From Solirubrobacteraceae bacterium (lineage in GTDB: Bacteria; Actinomycetota; Thermoleophilia; Solirubrobacterales; Solirubrobacteraceae): 15,147 nucleotides of DNA. Both the position numbers and the translations under genes were made by a program. The stretch covers positions 1-15,147 of the forward strand of contig JASHYF010000134.1 of the NCBI GenBank assembly GCA_030043235.1, given 5' to 3'. Each line of letters begins with the position of its first letter. Position 1 is the first letter of the stretch. Below are positions 12,424 through 15,147 of this stretch, one piece after another. The notes under the pieces are model-generated. The model saw only the letters and a list, made by a program, of their open reading frames with translations, was not told the DNA's origin and did no database searches.

Positions 12424-14292
12424 CTACTTCGCGCTCTTGGCGGGCTGGGCATACAGCGCCTCGAAGAAGTCCGCGTAGCGCTCGTACACGAGCGCGCGCT
12501 TGACCTTGAGCGTGGGGGTGAGCTCGCCGGCGGCCTGCGTGAGCTCGTGGCCGAGCACGCCGAAGCGCTTGACCTGCTCCACGCGGGCGAAGCGCGCGTT
12601 GGCGGCGTCGACGTCGGCCTGCAGCAGCTCGTGCACGCGCTCGTCGCGCGCCATGCTCGGCAGGTCCGCGGGGATTTCCAGCTGCTCGGCGAGCTTCGGC
12701 GCCTCGTCGGGGTCGAGCGTGAGCATGCACACGAGATAGGGGCGCCGGTCGCCGTAGACGACCGCCTCGGTGACCCAGCGGGTCTCGCGCAGGGCGCTCT
12801 CGATGTTCACGGGCGTGATGTTCTTGCCGCCGGAGGTGATGATCAGCTCCTTGCTGCGGCCGGTGAGGGTGAGGTAGCCGTCGGCCGAGAGCGTGCCGAG
12901 ATCGCCCGTGCGCAGCCAGCCGCCGGCGAACGTGGCGGCGGTCGCCTTGGGGTCGCGGTGGTAGCCGGCGAACACGTGCGCGCCGCGCAGCAGCACTTCG
13001 CCGTCCTCGTCGACCATCACTTCACTCGCGGGCAGCGCGCGCCCGACCGTCCCGAAGCGCGGCGCGTTCTCCGGGTTGAGCGTCGCCGTGGAGCAGCTCT
13101 CGGTGAGGCCGTAGCCCTCCAGCACCGGCACGCCGCAGGCGTCGAAGAACTCGAGCAGCTCGGGGTCGATCGGCGCGGCGCCGACCAGCGCCATCGTCAG
13201 CTCCTCGCCGAACAGCGCGCGCACCTTCGCCAGGCCCAGCCGGTCGGTGAGGCGCAGCCGCAGGGCGGAGAGCCGCCCGGGGGATCCGCCCGAGCGCTCG
13301 ACTCGGCGCGCGCGGCGTCCGACCTCGAGCGCCCAGGCGAACAGCGCGCCGGCGAGCCGACCGCGGCCGGCGACGGCGCTCACGACGCCGGTGTGCAGCT
13401 TCTCGTAGATGCGCGGCACGGCGACGAAGTGGGTCAGCTGCGATTGCGCCACCTCCTCGATGATCCGTCCCGGGTCGCCGCTCCAGTAGACGAGCGTGCC
13501 GCCGATGTCCAGCACGACCGTCTGTGCGACCCGCGCCAGCACGTGCGCGAGCGGCAGGAACATGTAGATGACCGGCTGCACCTCGTCGAGCTTCAGCTCC
13601 CCGCGATACATCGCGGTGGCTGACAGGAAGTTCGAGTGGGTGAGCGCGCAGCCCTTGGGCGGGCCGGTCGTGCCCGAGGTGTAGACGAGCGTCGCGACGT
13701 CGCCGGGCTCGACGGCGCGCACGCGAGCCTCGACCTCCTCATCGTCCACCTCCTGGCCGCCGCGGCGCAGCTGCGCGAGCGTGATCGTGTCCGGGACCCC
13801 GCTCTCGCCCTCGATCACGATCACGTGCTCGAGCTGCGGGCAGCGCGCGCGCACCTGCGCGACCTTCGCGGCCTGCTCGGCGTTCTCGCAGAAGACCGCG
13901 CGCGCCTCGGAGTGCGCGAGCACGTGGCGGCACTCCTGCGGGGAGTTCGTGTGGTAGACGGGGGCGATCACGGCGCCCGCGCACAGACCGCCCGCCTCGC
14001 ACAGCGTCCACTCGGCGCGGGTCGAGCACAGCAGCGCGACGACCTCGCCGGGCTCGATGCCGAGGGCGATCAGGCCGCGGGCGATCTCGCGCGCCTGGCG
14101 GCCGTACTGCCGGTAGGTGACCGACCGGAAGCCGTCCTTCGCCGGGATGCGCATCGCCACGTCCGCGCCGCGCTCGGACGCGGACAGAACCATGCGCCCG
14201 AGCGTGGCCGCGCCGGTGATGCGCTCGGCGGCGGGGCGAAGGCCCCGGTCGATCGAGAGGCGGGCGAGATGGATCATCCCGCCGTCGAACAT
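12424..14292 (-). CDS. fadD: AMP-binding long-chain fatty acid-CoA ligase (FadD15-like)
   Basis: 622 residues of the adenylate-forming family. It should activate a fatty acid with ATP to an acyl-AMP and then an acyl-CoA. Motifs: the phosphate loop TLVYTSGTTGPPKG (201-214), the aromatic-acid block EGYGLTESC (392-400) and GTVGRALP (414-421), GWLRTGDLGTLSADGYLTLTG (458-478) with ATP-ribose D464, RSKELIITSGGKNITPVNIE (479-498), and near the end ELTPTLKVKR with the probable catalytic lysine. Its length and the GGKNITP block match the bacterial FadD15/FACS group. GGAG nine bases before ATG 14292 supports the start; M6 is an alternative. It lies about 47 bases behind a mini-ORF and meaB on the same strand. 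A 23-bp tandem repeat precedes it and could be an operator. Chain length is unknown. Confidence 0.93.
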   Translation of the reverse strand: MFDGGMIHLARLSIDRGLRPAAERITGAATLGRMVLSASERGADVAMRIPAKDGFRSVTYRQYGRQAREIARGLIALGIEPGEVVALLCSTRAEWTLCEAGGLCAGAVIAPVYHTNSPQECRHVLAHSEARAVFCENAEQAAKVAQVRARCPQLEHVIVIEGESGVPDTITLAQLRRGGQEVDDEEVEARVRAVEPGDVATLVYTSGTTGPPKGCALTHSNFLSATAMYRGELKLDEVQPVIYMFLPLAHVLARVAQTVVLDIGGTLVYWSGDPGRIIEEVAQSQLTHFVAVPRIYEKLHTGVVSAVAGRGRLAGALFAWALEVGRRARRVERSGGSPGRLSALRLRLTDRLGLAKVRALFGEELTMALVGAAPIDPELLEFFDACGVPVLEGYGLTESCSTATLNPENAPRFGTVGRALPASEVMVDEDGEVLLRGAHVFAGYHRDPKATAATFAGGWLRTGDLGTLSADGYLTLTGRSKELIITSGGKNITPVNIESALRETRWVTEAVVYGDRRPYLVCMLTLDPDEAPKLAEQLEIPADLPSMARDERVHELLQADVDAANARFARVEQVKRFGVLGHELTQAAGELTPTLKVKRALVYERYADFFEALYAQPAKSAK

Positions 14293-14306
14293 ACGCCCGC
14301 GCTCCG

Positions 14307-14343
14307 GGCTTCACATCAGTGACGCCCGCGGCTTCGCATCAGT
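14307..14343. repeat. Tandem direct repeat upstream of the acyl-CoA ligase
   Basis: GGCTTCACATCAGT (14307-14320) and GGCTTCGCATCAGT (14330-14343), 13 of 14 bases alike and 23 bases apart. Each is preceded by ACGCCCGC, so the unit is longer than the 14-base core. They lie 15-51 bases before the ligase start and overlap the stop of the mini-ORF. A spacing near two helical turns would put bound proteins on roughly the same face. It may be an operator or a small duplication. Confidence 0.5.
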
Positions 14344-14443
14344 AGTTACGCGCGGGTGTCCCTCGAGCGTCGCGCGTCGCGTCGGGCGAGGCGAGTGGGC
14401 CGGCGAGCACCAACGCGGCGAACATGCCGAGCAGGCGTTTCAC
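14339..14443 (-). CDS. 34-residue signal-peptide-like small ORF coupled to meaB
   Basis: The GTG start overlaps the meaB TGA as GTGA, the classic four-base arrangement for translational coupling. The peptide is MKRLLGMFAALVLAGPLA followed by SPDATRDARGTPARNY and a stop. It has a basic N-terminus, a hydrophobic core (about 4-15) and a small-residue region that could be cut near residue 18-19, leaving about 15 residues. It could be a tiny secreted or membrane peptide, or the surviving 5' end of a longer exported protein lost by mutation. Too short to be recognised by family. No separate ribosome site is needed if it is coupled. The overlap and the clear signal-like pattern are the evidence; expression is not shown. 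Confidence 0.45.
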   Translation of the reverse strand: MKRLLGMFAALVLAGPLASPDATRDARGTPARNY

Positions 14444-15147
14444 CAGATGGCTGCCTCGAGCGCGGCGAGGAGCGCCGCCACATCCGCATTGGCGTCCTGC
14501 TCGGCCAAAAGCGTCTGCGCCGCCTCGCGGCCTCCGAGCGCCCTCAAGCCCCGCTCGCCGTGCTCGACGGTGAAGTCCTCGAGCGCGGCGGCGCGGCGCG
14601 CGGCGAGCCTGCGGGCGGGGAGATCGATGCGCTCGCGGTGCTCCTCGAGCGCGGCCACGAGCTCGTCGATGCCGCTGGGGGGATGCACGGCGCTGACAGC
14701 GAGCACGCGCGTATCGCGCGAGCCGAGCGATCGCAGCGCCGCGCTGAGGTCGCGCTGGGTGCGGAGCGCTATCTGGCCGAGGTCGGCCTTGGTCACCACC
14801 AGCACGTCGGGGATCTCCATGATGCCCGCCTTCAGGAACTGCAGCACGTCGCCGCCGCCGGGTTGCACCACCACGACCACCGTGTCAGCCACGTCGGCCA
14901 CGTCCGTCTCGGCCTGGCCGACGCCGACCGTCTCGATCACCACCACGTCGAACGCCGCCGCGAGCGCGCCGGCGGCGGCGCGGGTCGCGTGCGCGAGTCC
15001 TCCCAGGCGCTCGCCCGCGGCGGTCGAGCGGATCAGCACGCTGCGATCGGCGGGATCGAAATCGATGCGTGCGCGGTCGCCCAGCAGCGAGCCCCCCGAG
15101 CGGCGCGAGCTCGGATCGACGGCCAGCACGGCGACGGTGCGATGGTG
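14440..15147 (-). CDS. meaB: MeaB/ArgK-family GTPase, C-terminal part
   Basis: 235 residues are visible; the N-terminus with the P-loop lies beyond the right edge. AVLAVDPSSRRSGGSLLGDR and then ARI is the MeaB switch block, FDVVVIETVGVGQAETDVAD is the Walker B/G3 region, VVVVQPGGGDVLQFLKAGIMEI is highly typical, and VVTKADLG is the guanine-specificity motif. MeaB loads and protects B12-dependent acyl-CoA mutases, chiefly methylmalonyl-CoA mutase. The G4 motif reads TKAD where NKAD is usual; TKAD also occurs in other G proteins, so activity is probably kept. The tail is alanine-rich and ends AAIW. Its stop overlaps the start of a small ORF. The partner mutase genes are not in the window. They may lie further right, upstream on this strand. 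Confidence 0.93.
   Translation of the reverse strand, partial: HHRTVAVLAVDPSSRRSGGSLLGDRARIDFDPADRSVLIRSTAAGERLGGLAHATRAAAGALAAAFDVVVIETVGVGQAETDVADVADTVVVVVQPGGGDVLQFLKAGIMEIPDVLVVTKADLGQIALRTQRDLSAALRSLGSRDTRVLAVSAVHPPSGIDELVAALEEHRERIDLPARRLAARRAAALEDFTVEHGERGLRALGGREAAQTLLAEQDANADVAALLAALEAAIW

Noticed and set aside
1..15147. Search for tRNA, rRNA, insertion sequences, integrases, attachment sites, defence genes or a replication origin
   Set aside because: I saw no cloverleaf-like segment, transposase or integrase motif, terminal repeats or DnaA-box cluster. The only sign of mobile history is the antitoxin remnant.

Overview
The window is GC-rich and densely coded. Codons end mostly in G or C, starts include GTG and TTG, and few T-runs follow hairpins. 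The gene set (GTP-dependent PEP carboxykinase, an F420-type Ddn-like oxidoreductase, a DipZ-type CcdA-thioredoxin fusion, a FadD-type ligase and MeaB) points to a chromosomal segment of an actinobacterium. I suspect Thermoleophilia/Solirubrobacterales, but sequence reading alone cannot settle the order. I see no phage, transposon, CRISPR array, tRNA or rRNA.

Layout. Positions 1-1591 lie on the minus strand: malyl-CoA lyase (509-1591), then a 57-codon ORF that looks like the C-terminal half of a ribbon-helix-helix antitoxin (325-498), then the start of an ATP-grasp CoA ligase beta subunit (1-257, cut by the left edge). Positions 1651-5467 lie on the plus strand: an anchored protein of unknown function, a MaoC-type hydratase, PEP carboxykinase and a Ddn-like protein. 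A convergent hairpin closes that block. Then come a zinc-ribbon protein (minus, 5509-6081) and a divergent secreted protein with two Ig-like repeats (plus, 6277-7944). A 34-nt hairpin separates the secreted protein from dipZ (minus, 8034-9848). After 370 bases with little clear coding comes a lysine/alanine-rich histone H1-like protein (10220-10558), and then a PHP-family phosphatase whose GTG start sits on the foot of a long hairpin. The right end is a minus-strand run in the order meaB (partial), a 34-codon signal-peptide-like ORF, an acyl-CoA ligase and a PfkB kinase.

How the genes may work together. The left part looks like C2/C4 central carbon metabolism. A CoA ligase of the succinate/malate type could make malyl-CoA, malyl-CoA lyase would split it to acetyl-CoA and glyoxylate, the MaoC protein resembles mesaconyl-CoA hydratases that feed the same lyase, PEP carboxykinase carries oxaloacetate to PEP, and MeaB serves a B12-dependent acyl-CoA mutase. 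Together these suggest serine-cycle or ethylmalonyl-CoA-like chemistry, which is an inference from families and neighbours. The other genes look like ordinary housekeeping or envelope functions.

I found no clear undescribed system. The items most worth a second look are the antitoxin remnant inside the lyase/ligase run, the GTGA-coupled mini-ORF behind meaB, the near-exclusive AAA lysine codons of the H1-like gene, the hairpin over the phosphatase start, and the tandem repeat in front of the acyl-CoA ligase.
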